From Acidobacteriota bacterium (GTDB taxonomy: Bacteria; Acidobacteriota; Terriglobia; Bryobacterales; Bryobacteraceae): a stretch of 35,226 bases of DNA. How positions within the stretch are numbered: the stretch's first letter is position 1; every line of letters starts with the position of its first letter. Below the pieces are notes generated by a model that saw only the letters and a program-made list of their open reading frames with translations, had not been told where the DNA came from and made no database searches. Below are positions 1 through 8,455 of this stretch, one piece after another. The stretch lies in the NCBI GenBank assembly GCA_026394015.1, contig JAPKZA010000223.1:1-35226 (forward strand), written 5' to 3'. Position numbers and translations under genes: made by a program.

Positions 1-992
1 TCTGTATTGTCCTGAAAAAACGCGATCTCGCGTTCAAATATCTGCGTCATCAACGCGGAACTCGGCGGCGAATAGCTCGGAATCTGAATAAGCCCGATCG
101 TTTTGCCTTCGGCCACATAGGTTCCGCTGACAAAGAACTCATTAGGCCCACCAGCCAGCCGCAATCGAAAGCCCGCCGGCGGGTCAAAGATCGGTGCGGG
201 TCCACCATAGTTGAGCACCGCTTCCACATCGCGGGGCAACTTCACGTTCAACATCCCAGCGATAGGCCTCATATGCGGCTCAAGCGAATCATCCTCCACG
301 ATCGCCCGGGGCCCCGGTTTCACACTACGAGCGACCGGCACCGAACCGAAGTCCATCATTGGCACCCCGGTCTTCACCCACGTGAGCTTGAACGTTTCCA
401 AATTTCCGTTGGCTCGCCGGATCTCCAGATCAGTTGTCTCGCCGAGCAGTGCGGCGCTCGGGATGATCGCCTGCGGCCGGACTGTCAAAAGTTGCGCGGC
501 CCATCGACGGGTCGACCGCGGATTGGCCGCGATGAAGTACTTCCGCAATTGCTCAATGGCGGTGGCCGCGGGAATGCCGTCGATCGAGACGAGTTCGTCG
601 TCGATCTGGGCAGCAAACCGGGCCACCGGCAGCGTGGTCCGGTTGATCGAATCGATCAGGGGCTTGCCGTCGAACAGGTCGACCGTGAGCCCCAGCGAGG
701 CCCGGAAGTTAGAGGGGAAGGACAACGAGACATGAGCGTCATCCAGGCTGGAGGTATAGTCCACCAGCACCTCCATGAACTCGATATCGTTCTTGGTCGC
801 CTCCACCTTGGCCAGCCAGGGCTTCAGATCCATCAAATCAAATTTGATGGTTTGGAGTTTCCAGTGATACGGCCCGTAATTGGCCGCATAGGTTTGGGCC
901 AAGACGTTAAAGTCGAGGAGCTTTTGCTCTCGCGTGAGAGCCGCGAATCCTGAACCTGCAAAAACAAGGAAGAGTGCAAGGGTGCGCTTCAT
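1..992 (-). CDS. Secreted S41-family (PDZ/tail-specific) peptidase, C-terminus outside window
   Basis: The ATG is at 992, with a GAGG-type ribosome binding site directly upstream, and the frame stays open to the left edge, giving about 330 residues. The N-terminus (MKRTLALFLVFAGSGFA) is a Sec signal peptide, so the product is exported. Next comes a helical region containing YTSSLDDAHVSL, typical of the N-terminal part of S41 proteases. A PDZ-like stretch with ARFAAQIDDELVSIDGIPA follows. The last visible part (EGKTIGLIQIPSYS) looks like the first strand of the S41 catalytic core. The catalytic Ser and Lys would lie beyond the edge, so activity cannot be judged here. It starts 18 bases after the amidohydrolase stop and is probably co-transcribed with it and galE. 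The family assignment rests on the N-terminal pattern only. Confidence 0.72.
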   Translation of the reverse strand, partial: MKRTLALFLVFAGSGFAALTREQKLLDFNVLAQTYAANYGPYHWKLQTIKFDLMDLKPWLAKVEATKNDIEFMEVLVDYTSSLDDAHVSLSFPSNFRASLGLTVDLFDGKPLIDSINRTTLPVARFAAQIDDELVSIDGIPAATAIEQLRKYFIAANPRSTRRWAAQLLTVRPQAIIPSAALLGETTDLEIRRANGNLETFKLTWVKTGVPMMDFGSVPVARSVKPGPRAIVEDDSLEPHMRPIAGMLNVKLPRDVEAVLNYGGPAPIFDPPAGFRLRLAGGPNEFFVSGTYVAEGKTIGLIQIPSYSPPSSALMTQIFEREIAFFQDNT

Positions 993-1010
993 ACCTCGCA
1001 CTCTAGCAAG

Positions 1011-2294
1011 CTATTTCCGGCCGCGTACTCCCTCGGAAACCGTGCCGTCCCAAGTCCAGTCGGCCTGCGGGCCGTACTCCTTTGGCAGTTTATCCCAGCT
1101 CTGACGAGCCAATCCGTTCAGATCCCAGTACATTCTGCCGCCCTTAAAGGTCAGCTCAGAGGTGATCATCTGCGTCCCCTCAAGCTTGGCTCCGTAGACG
1201 TCCGTGAATCCGAATTTCCCTTTTTGCACAGAAAACACGGCCACATCCGCCGTCATCCCCACACTCAAATTACCCAATTCGGTCCGCTTAATCTGCCGCG
1301 CAGGGTGCCAGGTCGAAGCCCGAATTACCTGCTCCAAACTCATTCCCATATTCAGGAATTTCGACATCACATTCGTCATGTCCTTCATGCCGCCGATCAT
1401 CGACGAAGCGTGGAGGTCGGTCGAGATCGAATCCGGGATAAAGCCCTGCTTGATCGCCGGCACCGCGTAGCGAAACACGAAGCTGCCCCCACCGTGACCG
1501 GCGTCAAACAACACGCCCCGCTTCCGGCCGTCCCAGAGATACTGCCGAACCTTGCCTTCCTTATCGAGCATCGGCACCGCCGGCAGATAGAGGTGCGTGT
1601 ACATGTCGCCCGGGCGCAGCCGCTTCGAGATCAATTCCTCATGCGGCCGATCCACCCGAAACGCGCCGAAGTCGACGATGACCGGGATGTTCGCTCCGTT
1701 GCCAGCCTTGATCGCGTTGTCGACGGGGGTCCATTCGGGGCCCGTGAAATGGGCCGTCTTCACGCCGACGATGATCTCCGGATACTTCTTGGCCAGCGCG
1801 ATCAGCGGAGCCGGGTCCATGTCGTTCTGGTTTTGCTCTACGGCTCCGCCCATGCCCGCGCCTACGATATTGACGAAGGAGAGCACCCGGGTCTTCGAGC
1901 GATCGATGATCCGCTTCTTGAAAATCTCAAAATTCTTCGATCCCGCCGTCCCGGCGTCGACCATCGTCGTCACCCCACTGCGGAACGAGAAGGCGTCCGG
2001 CAATACGCTCAGGCCGCCGTCGCTGTAGCTGGGGCCGTCGCCGTAGAAGACGTGAACGTGCAGATCGATTAAGCCCGGGGCCACGTACAGGCCCGCCACG
2101 TCGATCACCTTCTTCGCCTTGGCGGCGTCGATCGATGCTTCGACGGCGGCGATCTTTCCTCCGCTGATCGCCACATCGCGGCGGGCGTTCAAATTGTTCT
2201 TAGGGTCAATGACAGTGCCACCCTTCAGCAGCAGGTCATAGGTGGGCTGTGCCGCTAGCGAACCGGCGACGCACAGGAAGAGCAGAAATCGCAT
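1011..2294 (-). CDS. Secreted amidohydrolase/deacetylase-family metallohydrolase
   Basis: This 427-residue protein begins with a short Sec signal (MRFLLFLCVAGSLAAQ) and a dihydroorotase-like beta-sandwich start (LLLKGGTVIDP). The metal-binding HxH is at His79 and His81 (GLIDLHVHVF). Lys179 in the segment IIVGVKTAHF is placed where amidohydrolases of this type carry a carboxylated lysine. Later GHGGG and STDLHA segments probably supply the remaining metal ligands. Family members hydrolyse cyclic amides or N-acyl amino acids, but the substrate cannot be read from sequence. A periplasmic location is inferred from the signal. It begins 9 bases after galE and ends 18 bases before the S41 peptidase, so the three probably form one transcript. 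A peptide or amide degradation role with the neighbouring protease is possible but unproven. Confidence 0.85.
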   Translation of the reverse strand: MRFLLFLCVAGSLAAQPTYDLLLKGGTVIDPKNNLNARRDVAISGGKIAAVEASIDAAKAKKVIDVAGLYVAPGLIDLHVHVFYGDGPSYSDGGLSVLPDAFSFRSGVTTMVDAGTAGSKNFEIFKKRIIDRSKTRVLSFVNIVGAGMGGAVEQNQNDMDPAPLIALAKKYPEIIVGVKTAHFTGPEWTPVDNAIKAGNGANIPVIVDFGAFRVDRPHEELISKRLRPGDMYTHLYLPAVPMLDKEGKVRQYLWDGRKRGVLFDAGHGGGSFVFRYAVPAIKQGFIPDSISTDLHASSMIGGMKDMTNVMSKFLNMGMSLEQVIRASTWHPARQIKRTELGNLSVGMTADVAVFSVQKGKFGFTDVYGAKLEGTQMITSELTFKGGRMYWDLNGLARQSWDKLPKEYGPQADWTWDGTVSEGVRGRK

Positions 2295-2303
2295 TCCGTC
2301 ATT

Positions 2304-3278
2304 CTACGCCCATCGGAGCTGTTCGCTGGGCCAGGCGGAAGCGACGATCTGTTCGAGCTCCGTAAACTCGGGCGACCAACCAAGCTGGGTCCGCAGTTTC
2401 GTCGAGTCGGCAACGAGTTCGGCCGGGTCGCCCTCCCGGCGTTCCCCGAAAACATGGGGCACCGGTTTGCCGGTTACCTTCTCGACCGCGACCAGCATTT
2501 CACGGACGGAAAAGCCGCTACCCGTCCCCACGTTGAAGGCCTCGCTCCCGCCGCCGGCCAGCAGATGGTCGATCGCCACGATGTGCGCTTTGGCCAGATC
2601 GTCGACGTGGATGTAGTCGCGGATACACGTGCCGTCCGGCGTCGGGTAGTCGGTGCCGAAAATGGTCATCGGCTGGCCCGTAACGACGGCTTTCAGCATC
2701 AGGGGGATCAGGTGGGTCTCCGGCACATGCCGTTCGCTCAAGCCCGCCGCGGGGTTGGCCCCGCAGGCGTTGAAGTAGCGGAGCTTTACGCTGCGCAAGC
2801 CCTTCAGTTGGTCGAGCCAGGCGAGGACCCGCTCCACCATCACCTTCGTCTCGCCGTAGGCGTTCACCGGCTGAATCGCTGCTGTCTCCGGAATCGGGGT
2901 GCTCACCGGATTGCCATAGATTGCCGCGGTCGACGAGAACACCAACTTATCGACGCCAGCCTGACCCATCGCCGTGAACAGCGAAATGCTGCCCGACACG
3001 TTATTCGTAAAGTACTTCTCCGGCTCTTTGGTCGACTCGCCCACGGCGATGAAGGAAGCGAAATGGACCACCGCCTCGATCTTCTGGCGGACGAGAACTT
3101 GCCGCACCTGCTCGGTATCAAACAGCGAGCAGATATGGAGGTGTCCTTCGGGAACAGCATCGCGAAAGCCGGTCGAAAGGTCATCAAGAACGGTAACGGT
3201 GTAGCCCCGTTGCATTAACTGATAAACGGTGTGGGAGCCGATGTAACCGGCCCCGCCTGTGACTAGGATGTTCGACAT
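2304..3278 (-). CDS. galE: UDP-glucose 4-epimerase
   Basis: A 324-residue extended SDR protein of normal family length. The NAD-binding GGAGYIG is at residues 8-14, DDLSTG at about 32-37, the catalytic Ser/Thr region SSTAAIYG at about 115-122, and the YxxxK pair is Tyr141/Lys145. The segment RYFNACGAN and the C-terminal half resemble GalE closely. It interconverts UDP-glucose and UDP-galactose in the cytosol. Together with galU in this window it would supply UDP-hexoses for envelope glycans. The gene is divergent from the ThDP enzyme with only 14 bases between start codons, so its promoter must lie within the start of that gene. Confidence 0.95.
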   Translation of the reverse strand: MSNILVTGGAGYIGSHTVYQLMQRGYTVTVLDDLSTGFRDAVPEGHLHICSLFDTEQVRQVLVRQKIEAVVHFASFIAVGESTKEPEKYFTNNVSGSISLFTAMGQAGVDKLVFSSTAAIYGNPVSTPIPETAAIQPVNAYGETKVMVERVLAWLDQLKGLRSVKLRYFNACGANPAAGLSERHVPETHLIPLMLKAVVTGQPMTIFGTDYPTPDGTCIRDYIHVDDLAKAHIVAIDHLLAGGGSEAFNVGTGSGFSVREMLVAVEKVTGKPVPHVFGERREGDPAELVADSTKLRTQLGWSPEFTELEQIVASAWPSEQLRWA

Positions 3279-3292
3279 GACAAACTTTCAGT

Positions 3293-4915
3293 ATGGCAGA
3301 CACGAATAATGGCGCCGGGCTCTTCCTCGATAGCCTGGAGACTTTGGGTATCGACCGCATCTTTACGCTGGTCGGGGATCACTTGAACGAGTTACTTTCG
3401 CAGGCGGGTGCCCGCGGCGTGGAGATCGTCCACATGCGGCACGAAGCGGCCGTGGTGCACGCGGCCGACGCCTGGGCCCGGTGCACGCGACGCCCGGCGC
3501 TGTCGCTCGTCACCGGCGGCCCCGGACACACGAACTCCTTGACCGGCCTCGCCACGGCCCAGTCCAACGGATCGCCGTTGATCGCCGTCAGCGGAGCGCC
3601 CGCGCAACTGATGCGGCATCGGGTCGTGTTCCAGGATCTCGACCAAGCCGCCATGGCGGCACCGGCGGCGAAGTGGACGCACACCGTCACCTCCGCCGCG
3701 CAGATTCCGTTCGCCCTCGGCAAAGCCTACGCCGAGGCGTCGACGGGCCGGAAGGGCGTGGCGCATTTAACGATTCCGGTAGACTGCTTCCGCGGCAGCG
3801 GCGCGGGAAAGCTCGCGGTACCGCGGGTGGCCCCGATGCTCGGAGCGCCCGACGTCGGCCCCGTGCTGAAGCTGCTAAAGGCCGCTAAGCGGCCGGTGGT
3901 AATCGGCGGCAGCGGGCTGTGGTGGGCCGATGCGGGCGTTGCCCTGCGCGAGTTTATTGAACGAACCGGGCTGCCCTACTACGACGTCACGATGGCTCGT
4001 GGCTTAATGCCCAGCCGCGGGTACGCGGACCCGGCGTTGAACAAGGTGGCGCCGGAAGTCTTCCGCGAGGCGGACCTGGTGCTTGTGTTGGGCAAGCGCA
4101 TTGACTATCGCTTGGCCATGGGCGGGACGCGGCTGTTTTCGCCGTCTGCGAAGTTCGTGCAGGTGGATATCCATGCTCCCGAGTTGGGTGCGAATCGAGA
4201 ATTGGCGCTGGGCCTGTGTGGCGATGTGCGGCAGGTGCTGGAGGCGCTGAACGGGAAGCTCGGCAAGTGGCAGGCACCGGACTGGGTGGCGCCGTCGGCG
4301 TGGCCGGCCGAGCTCGACGCGTTGGCCGTCGCGCGGGCCGGAGACCGGATGATGCACCCGGCCTCGTTCTTCGCCGAGATGCGGCGGACGCTGCCAACAG
4401 ACCCTCTGATTTCCTGGGACGGGGGCGACTTCGTGCACTGGGGTCGATGCATGATGCCGGCGCGGCATCCCGGCGGATGGCTGCGGCTCGGGCCGATGGC
4501 GACGATCGGCGCGGCCCTGCCGAACGCCATTGCGCTGCAGATGAACCGGCCGGAGCAGCCGGTGTTGATGGTGACCGGCGACGGCTCGTTCGGCTTCTAC
4601 CTCGCCGAACTCGATACGGCGGTGCGTTACAAGCTACCGATCGTGATCGTGGTGGGCAACGACGGCGGCTGGGGACTCGAGCGTGAGTTGCAGGGCCAAC
4701 TGCTGGGAACGACGGTGGCGTGCGAACTGCGGCGGACGAGGTACGACCAGATCGCCAAGGGCTTCGGCTGCGGCGGGGAGAACATCACGAAGCTGAGCCA
4801 AGTGGGGCCGGCGATGGCGCGGGCGTTTGCTTCGGCGGTGCCTTACGTACTGAATGTGAACGTGGAGGGCGCCCGGTCCCCTTTTACGCAATGGCAGCTC
4901 GATGGACGGGGCTAA
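3293..4915 (+). CDS. ThDP-dependent enzyme of the acetolactate synthase / 2-hydroxyacyl-CoA lyase type
   Basis: A 540-residue protein with the three-domain layout of the IlvB superfamily: PYR domain, central domain, PP domain. The cofactor-activating glutamate is Glu51 in MRHEAA, followed by TGGPGHTNSLTG and a QDLDQ segment. The C-terminal ThDP/Mg motif begins at about residue 428 (GDGSFGFYLAELDTA) and ends with VVGNDGGWG. These residues support an active decarboxylating or carboligating enzyme. The substrate is uncertain: the GDGSFGF...ElDTAVRY pattern resembles oxalyl-CoA decarboxylase and 2-hydroxyacyl-CoA lyases as much as acetolactate synthase. No ilvN or other branched-chain gene is adjacent, which argues against anabolic acetolactate synthase. 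Its 3' end overlaps the start of the decayed methyltransferase by 14 bases. Confidence 0.85.
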   Translation: MADTNNGAGLFLDSLETLGIDRIFTLVGDHLNELLSQAGARGVEIVHMRHEAAVVHAADAWARCTRRPALSLVTGGPGHTNSLTGLATAQSNGSPLIAVSGAPAQLMRHRVVFQDLDQAAMAAPAAKWTHTVTSAAQIPFALGKAYAEASTGRKGVAHLTIPVDCFRGSGAGKLAVPRVAPMLGAPDVGPVLKLLKAAKRPVVIGGSGLWWADAGVALREFIERTGLPYYDVTMARGLMPSRGYADPALNKVAPEVFREADLVLVLGKRIDYRLAMGGTRLFSPSAKFVQVDIHAPELGANRELALGLCGDVRQVLEALNGKLGKWQAPDWVAPSAWPAELDALAVARAGDRMMHPASFFAEMRRTLPTDPLISWDGGDFVHWGRCMMPARHPGGWLRLGPMATIGAALPNAIALQMNRPEQPVLMVTGDGSFGFYLAELDTAVRYKLPIVIVVGNDGGWGLERELQGQLLGTTVACELRRTRYDQIAKGFGCGGENITKLSQVGPAMARAFASAVPYVLNVNVEGARSPFTQWQLDGRG

Positions 4916-5335
4916 CGGTTACGAAGCAATTGCGGCGGAGTACATCGCGTCCCGCCCGACCCGCCGCATCGGAGAGTCGACCGTAGCCGAGTGGGCCGCC
5001 GAGCTACCCGACAGAGCGGCGGTCCTCGATTTGGGTTGCGGCTGCGGCGATCCGATCGCGGCATTTCGGGTTCGATTCCCGGACGCGAAAGCGGAGTGGT
5101 CGACGGTAGAACAGTCGAGTTTCTTTGACCCCCCAATTCCAGGCGGTCGTGGCCTGGGGACTATTGTTCCTGCTTGCTCCGGCGACCCAGCGGGAAGTGA
5201 TAGATGACCGGCCTGGAGTCCGCTTCGTTAGGGCTGGACGAGTACGCGCGGGAGTTGGAAGCGGCCGGGTTCGAACTGGACGGGTTTCGGCTGGATGAGG
5301 GCGAGAACCATTACTATCTGGCGACGCGCCGATAG
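4902..5335 (+). pseudogene. Decayed class I SAM-dependent methyltransferase (two frameshifts plus internal deletions)
   Basis: The ATG at 4902 opens a methyltransferase start (YEAIAAEYIASRPTR) with SAM motif I, VLDLGCGCGDP. About 25 residues expected after motif I appear to be missing before FRVRFPDAKAEW. Around 5125-5137, near a run of C, the reading shifts by one. The next piece (FQAVVAWGLLFLLAPATQREVI, from 5137) is recognisable as motif IV in the second frame. The C-terminus (from ATG 5204: TGLES...GLDEYAREL...ENHYYLATRR) is in the third frame and ends with TAG at 5333-5335. A block between the last two pieces, including the usual LRPGG segment, is absent. The order of pieces is that of an intact gene of about 200 residues, so this is a remnant. 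The simple 101-residue frame 4902-5207 is not a functional protein. The remnant overlaps the convergent glycosyltransferase by 22 bases. Confidence 0.85.
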
Positions 5336-6651
5336 ATCACCGCTCCCGGTGTCCGGCCGATCTCCTCGTACTGGCCGAGCCACGTCGCCAAGTCCGGGTA
5401 GCGGGTGATGGCGAGTTCGGGGTTGTAGGGGCCGAGGCCATCGACGATGTAGTGGGGCAGGCTCTCGATGAGGCGGCGACGGTCGCCGGGGACGCTGGGG
5501 GTCGATGAGGTGAGATGACGGTCGGCCATCACGCCGGTGACCGGTTGCGAATCGAGATACGGCGAGCCGGGTGGGCAGCCGGAGATGGCGTAGATGTCCG
5601 GGCGATAGCCCCAAACGAAAAGGCTCCGGCAACCAACCAGACGAGCGGCCACCTGATGGCTGTCCCGCTCCATGGCGAGGTCGGCCCAGTTCTCGTGCCA
5701 GTAGTAGCGGGGGCCGAAGCGGACGAACGGGATCAACAACAGGAGCAGCGCGGCGTAGGCCCAGCGCCGGGGCAGCAGCACGAGGCCGCGGCTCGCCAGC
5801 AGGACCACGATGGGGAGAACGTGAAAATAGTAGCGGGGGAAGAAGCGGAGCCCGGCCGCGACCGCGACGAACGAGATCGCCAGCCAGAGCAGCCAGCGGC
5901 GGCGACCCGGACCTTGACGTAGGAACCAGCCGGCGGCAACCACAGCAGCCGATTGGAAGCCGAGCCAGTTGGCGGTGCGGAGCAGGCCTTCGCGCAGGGG
6001 CTGGAGCACGAATGTGTCCCGCGAGTAGGCCATCCCCCAGATCCAAACCTGTTGCCAATACTCCCGCGCAACCGGCAGCAGCACGAGCTGCGGAGCCAAC
6101 ACCGCGAGGCCGAACGCAGGCAGATGGCGATAGAGCCAGAAGGCGCAGACGGCGGCGATGAACATCGCTTTGGTATTCACGAGCAGTCCTGCTCCGCACC
6201 ACAGGCCGCTGAGCAGTGGCCGGCCGCGCCACGCGTAATGCACCGCCATCAGATGCGGCACAATCAGCAGCATGTCCGGGCCCAGCACGAGGGCGGCGCT
6301 GGGGACCGTGAACGTGAGATAGAACGCCAGCAGCCCTGCGGCGAGAAAACCTTCGCGTCGGCCCCACTCGGAATGAGCGAATCGATAAGCGGTGTAGCTG
6401 GCGAGGGTGATGTAGAGCGCTCCGGCGAGGCGGAGCACCCAACCCGTTTGCGCGCCCCAGAGCAGATAGAGGAACGCGCTGCCGGGCGGCTTATCGAACC
6501 AGATGTCGCGATAGAGCCAAGCGCCTTGGCGGATGGCCAAAGCGGCGGCCGCGGGGTAACCTTCCTCCACCCAGACGATAGACTGATGCCCCAGACGCAC
6601 GACCAGCACCACTGCGAACAGCAGCAGGAACAGGACGCGCGGGCTGATCAT
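5314..6651 (-). CDS. GT39/PMT-like polytopic membrane glycosyltransferase
   Basis: A 445-residue integral membrane protein with many hydrophobic helices, starting MISPRVLFLLLFAVVLVV. The first periplasmic loop carries the acidic pair in VWVEEGYPAAAA, then DIWFDKPPGSAFLYLLW. An acidic residue in loop 1 and DKPP are the signature of the ArnT/PMT (GT39-like) superfamily, which uses polyprenyl-phosphate sugars as donors. The C-terminal part holds a small soluble domain (FVWGYRPDIYAISG). It probably transfers a sugar to a periplasmic lipid, glycan or protein, but the acceptor is unknown. The ATG at 6651 overlaps the galU stop (ATGA at 6648-6651), so the two are translationally coupled. This ties it to UDP-glucose metabolism, perhaps by way of a lipid-linked glucose donor. 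Confidence 0.8.
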   Translation of the reverse strand: MISPRVLFLLLFAVVLVVRLGHQSIVWVEEGYPAAAALAIRQGAWLYRDIWFDKPPGSAFLYLLWGAQTGWVLRLAGALYITLASYTAYRFAHSEWGRREGFLAAGLLAFYLTFTVPSAALVLGPDMLLIVPHLMAVHYAWRGRPLLSGLWCGAGLLVNTKAMFIAAVCAFWLYRHLPAFGLAVLAPQLVLLPVAREYWQQVWIWGMAYSRDTFVLQPLREGLLRTANWLGFQSAAVVAAGWFLRQGPGRRRWLLWLAISFVAVAAGLRFFPRYYFHVLPIVVLLASRGLVLLPRRWAYAALLLLLIPFVRFGPRYYWHENWADLAMERDSHQVAARLVGCRSLFVWGYRPDIYAISGCPPGSPYLDSQPVTGVMADRHLTSSTPSVPGDRRRLIESLPHYIVDGLGPYNPELAITRYPDLATWLGQYEEIGRTPGAVIYRRVAR

Positions 6652-7538
6652 TTGCGGCCGAGCAGCCTTTCCAGAGTGACCCGGAAATCGGCGCCGTAGA
6701 GCGGATCGGCGAGGGCGAACTCGACGAACGTTTCAAAATAGCTGGGAAAGTTGCCGATGTCGTAGCGCTTGTCCTGCGGCGGCAGCTTCAAAGCGACGAC
6801 GCGCTTGCCTTCTTCGCACAGGAGCTGGATGGCGTTCGTCAGTTGGATCTCGCCGCGCTTATCGGGGAGCACCCGGCGGATCATGTCGAAGATGATGGGC
6901 GAAAAGGCGTAGCGACCAGCGACGGCGTAACGGCTCGGGGCGGAGTCCTTCGAAGGCTTTTCGACAATGTTGCGGATGCGCGTCCAATCGCCTTCGCCTT
7001 CGCCGGGGTCGATGATGCCGTAGTGGTGGACCTCGTCTTCGGGCACCTCCTCGACGGCAATGATGCAAGTAGCGCGCAGTTCGACGAACAGCTCCGACAT
7101 GCGGGCGACGCTGCGGGAGAGGCCGTTGATGCCGAGGATCGAGTCACCGAGAGCAACGAGGAAGGGCGATTCGCCCGCGAAATTCTCGCCGCAAAGGATG
7201 GCGTCGCCGAGGCCACGTTGGACGCGTTGGCGGGTGTAGTAGAACTTGGCGGCGAGCTCCTCGAACTTGAGTTCGTCGAGTAGGTCCTGCTTCTTGCCTT
7301 CCGTAAGGACGCGGGTGAGTTCGGGATCGGAGTCGAAGTGGTCTTCGATGGAGGTCTTGCTGCGCCCGGTGATGAAGCAGATATTCTCGATGCCGTTGGA
7401 GACGAGCTCTTCGGCGACGTATTGCACGATGGGCTTGCGCGCGACGGGGAGCATCTCTTTCGGCTGTGACTTAGTCGCGGGAAGAAGGCGGGTGCCGTGG
7501 CCGGCTACAGGAACTATCGCGCTGCGGATCATCTTCAC
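6648..7538 (-). CDS. galU: UTP-glucose-1-phosphate uridylyltransferase
   Basis: A 296-residue nucleotidyltransferase of normal GalU length. The N-terminal signature VPVAGHGTRLLPATKSQPKEM holds the nucleotide-binding loop and catalytic Lys. It continues with LPVARKPIVQYVAEE and FITGRSKTSIEDHFD, both characteristic of bacterial GalU. LVALGDSI and IVEKP support the sugar-phosphate site. The enzyme makes UDP-glucose from UTP and glucose-1-phosphate in the cytosol. The reading frame begins with GTG at 7538, and an ATG two codons in (7532) is an equally possible start. The gene is coupled to the membrane glycosyltransferase downstream and is divergent from the pseudouridine synthase with 14 bases between start codons. 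Confidence 0.95.
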   Translation of the reverse strand: MKMIRSAIVPVAGHGTRLLPATKSQPKEMLPVARKPIVQYVAEELVSNGIENICFITGRSKTSIEDHFDSDPELTRVLTEGKKQDLLDELKFEELAAKFYYTRQRVQRGLGDAILCGENFAGESPFLVALGDSILGINGLSRSVARMSELFVELRATCIIAVEEVPEDEVHHYGIIDPGEGEGDWTRIRNIVEKPSKDSAPSRYAVAGRYAFSPIIFDMIRRVLPDKRGEIQLTNAIQLLCEEGKRVVALKLPPQDKRYDIGNFPSYFETFVEFALADPLYGADFRVTLERLLGRK

Positions 7539-7552
7539 AGGATACTGGACAG

Positions 7553-8455
7553 GTGGAGTTTCATGTCGATGATACCGAGAAGGGCCAACGGCTCGATCAC
7601 TACTTGCAGGAGAAGCTGCCGGAGTTTAGCCGGTCGCGGGTGCAGGAGTGGATCAAGGCCGGACGGGTTCTTGTCGGGGGGACGGTCCCGAAGGCCTCGC
7701 TTTCGCTGAAGGGCGGGGAGACGATTGCGGTGGAGCCGATGCACCGACCGCCACTGCGGGCGGAGGCGGAGGATCTGCCGCTTGACGTGCTGTATCAGGA
7801 CGACGACGTCGTCGTCGTGAACAAGGCGGCCGGGGTGGTGGTCCACGCCGGAGCGGGGCAGCATTCGGGAACGCTCGTGAACGCTTTGCTCCACCACTTC
7901 GGGACGCTTTCGACCGAGGGCGGCGATGAGCGGCCCGGCATTGTCCATCGCCTCGACAAGGAGACGAGCGGGGTGTTGGTTGTCGCGCGGACGGACGCGG
8001 CGCACCGTTCGCTGAGCGAGCAGTTCGCCAGCCGCGAGGTGGACAAGATCTACCTGGCGATGGTGCAAGGGTTGCCGAAGGCCGAGAGCGGCCGGGTGGA
8101 GAAGCCGATCACGCGGGATCCGATGCACCGGACGAAGATGACGTGCCGCCTGGAAACGGGACGGCATGCGTTGACCGACTGGAAGGTGCTGCGCCGGTTC
8201 ACCGAGCACAGCCTGCTGGAGGTGAAGCTCGGCACCGGAAGGACGCATCAGATCCGGGTGCATCTGTCGTCGTTGGGGCATCCGATTCTGGGTGATCGCG
8301 TGTATGGGGCGCGCGGGACGGAACTATTGACCGACCGATTCTTTTTGCACGCGGCGCGATTGGCGTTTCGGAGCCCGGGGACAGGGGAGCGGATTTCCGT
8401 CGAAGCTCCGATGCCGTCGGAGTTGACGGCTATAATCGAGTCAGGCAGTTTATGA
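7553..8455 (+). CDS. RluA/RluD-family 23S rRNA pseudouridine synthase
   Basis: A 300-residue protein beginning with GTG at 7553. Residues 1-70 form an S4 RNA-binding domain (RLDHYLQEKLPEFSRSRVQEWIKAGRVLVGG). The catalytic domain has DDVVVVNKAAGVVVH and the signature HRLDKETSGVLVVAR, whose Asp is the nucleophile. The segment LGTGRTHQIRVHLSSLGHPILGD is also diagnostic. It isomerises uridines in structured RNA; S4 plus this core is the RluD arrangement, which modifies helix 69 of 23S rRNA, but RluC or another paralogue cannot be excluded. The stop overlaps the ATG of the VWA gene (ATGA at 8452-8455), which couples two functionally unrelated proteins. Confidence 0.92.
   Translation: MEFHVDDTEKGQRLDHYLQEKLPEFSRSRVQEWIKAGRVLVGGTVPKASLSLKGGETIAVEPMHRPPLRAEAEDLPLDVLYQDDDVVVVNKAAGVVVHAGAGQHSGTLVNALLHHFGTLSTEGGDERPGIVHRLDKETSGVLVVARTDAAHRSLSEQFASREVDKIYLAMVQGLPKAESGRVEKPITRDPMHRTKMTCRLETGRHALTDWKVLRRFTEHSLLEVKLGTGRTHQIRVHLSSLGHPILGDRVYGARGTELLTDRFFLHAARLAFRSPGTGERISVEAPMPSELTAIIESGSL

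Noticed and set aside
3293-4915. Naming the ThDP enzyme ilvB
   Set aside because: No regulatory subunit or branched-chain genes nearby, and its motifs do not separate acetolactate synthase from lyases and decarboxylases of the same fold.
5066-5084. A tRNA T-arm-like sequence (CGGGTTCGATTCCCGG) within the methyltransferase remnant
   Set aside because: It is explained as codons for RVRFPDA at the place where methyltransferases of this family have such residues. No anticodon arm, D arm or acceptor stem is found around it.
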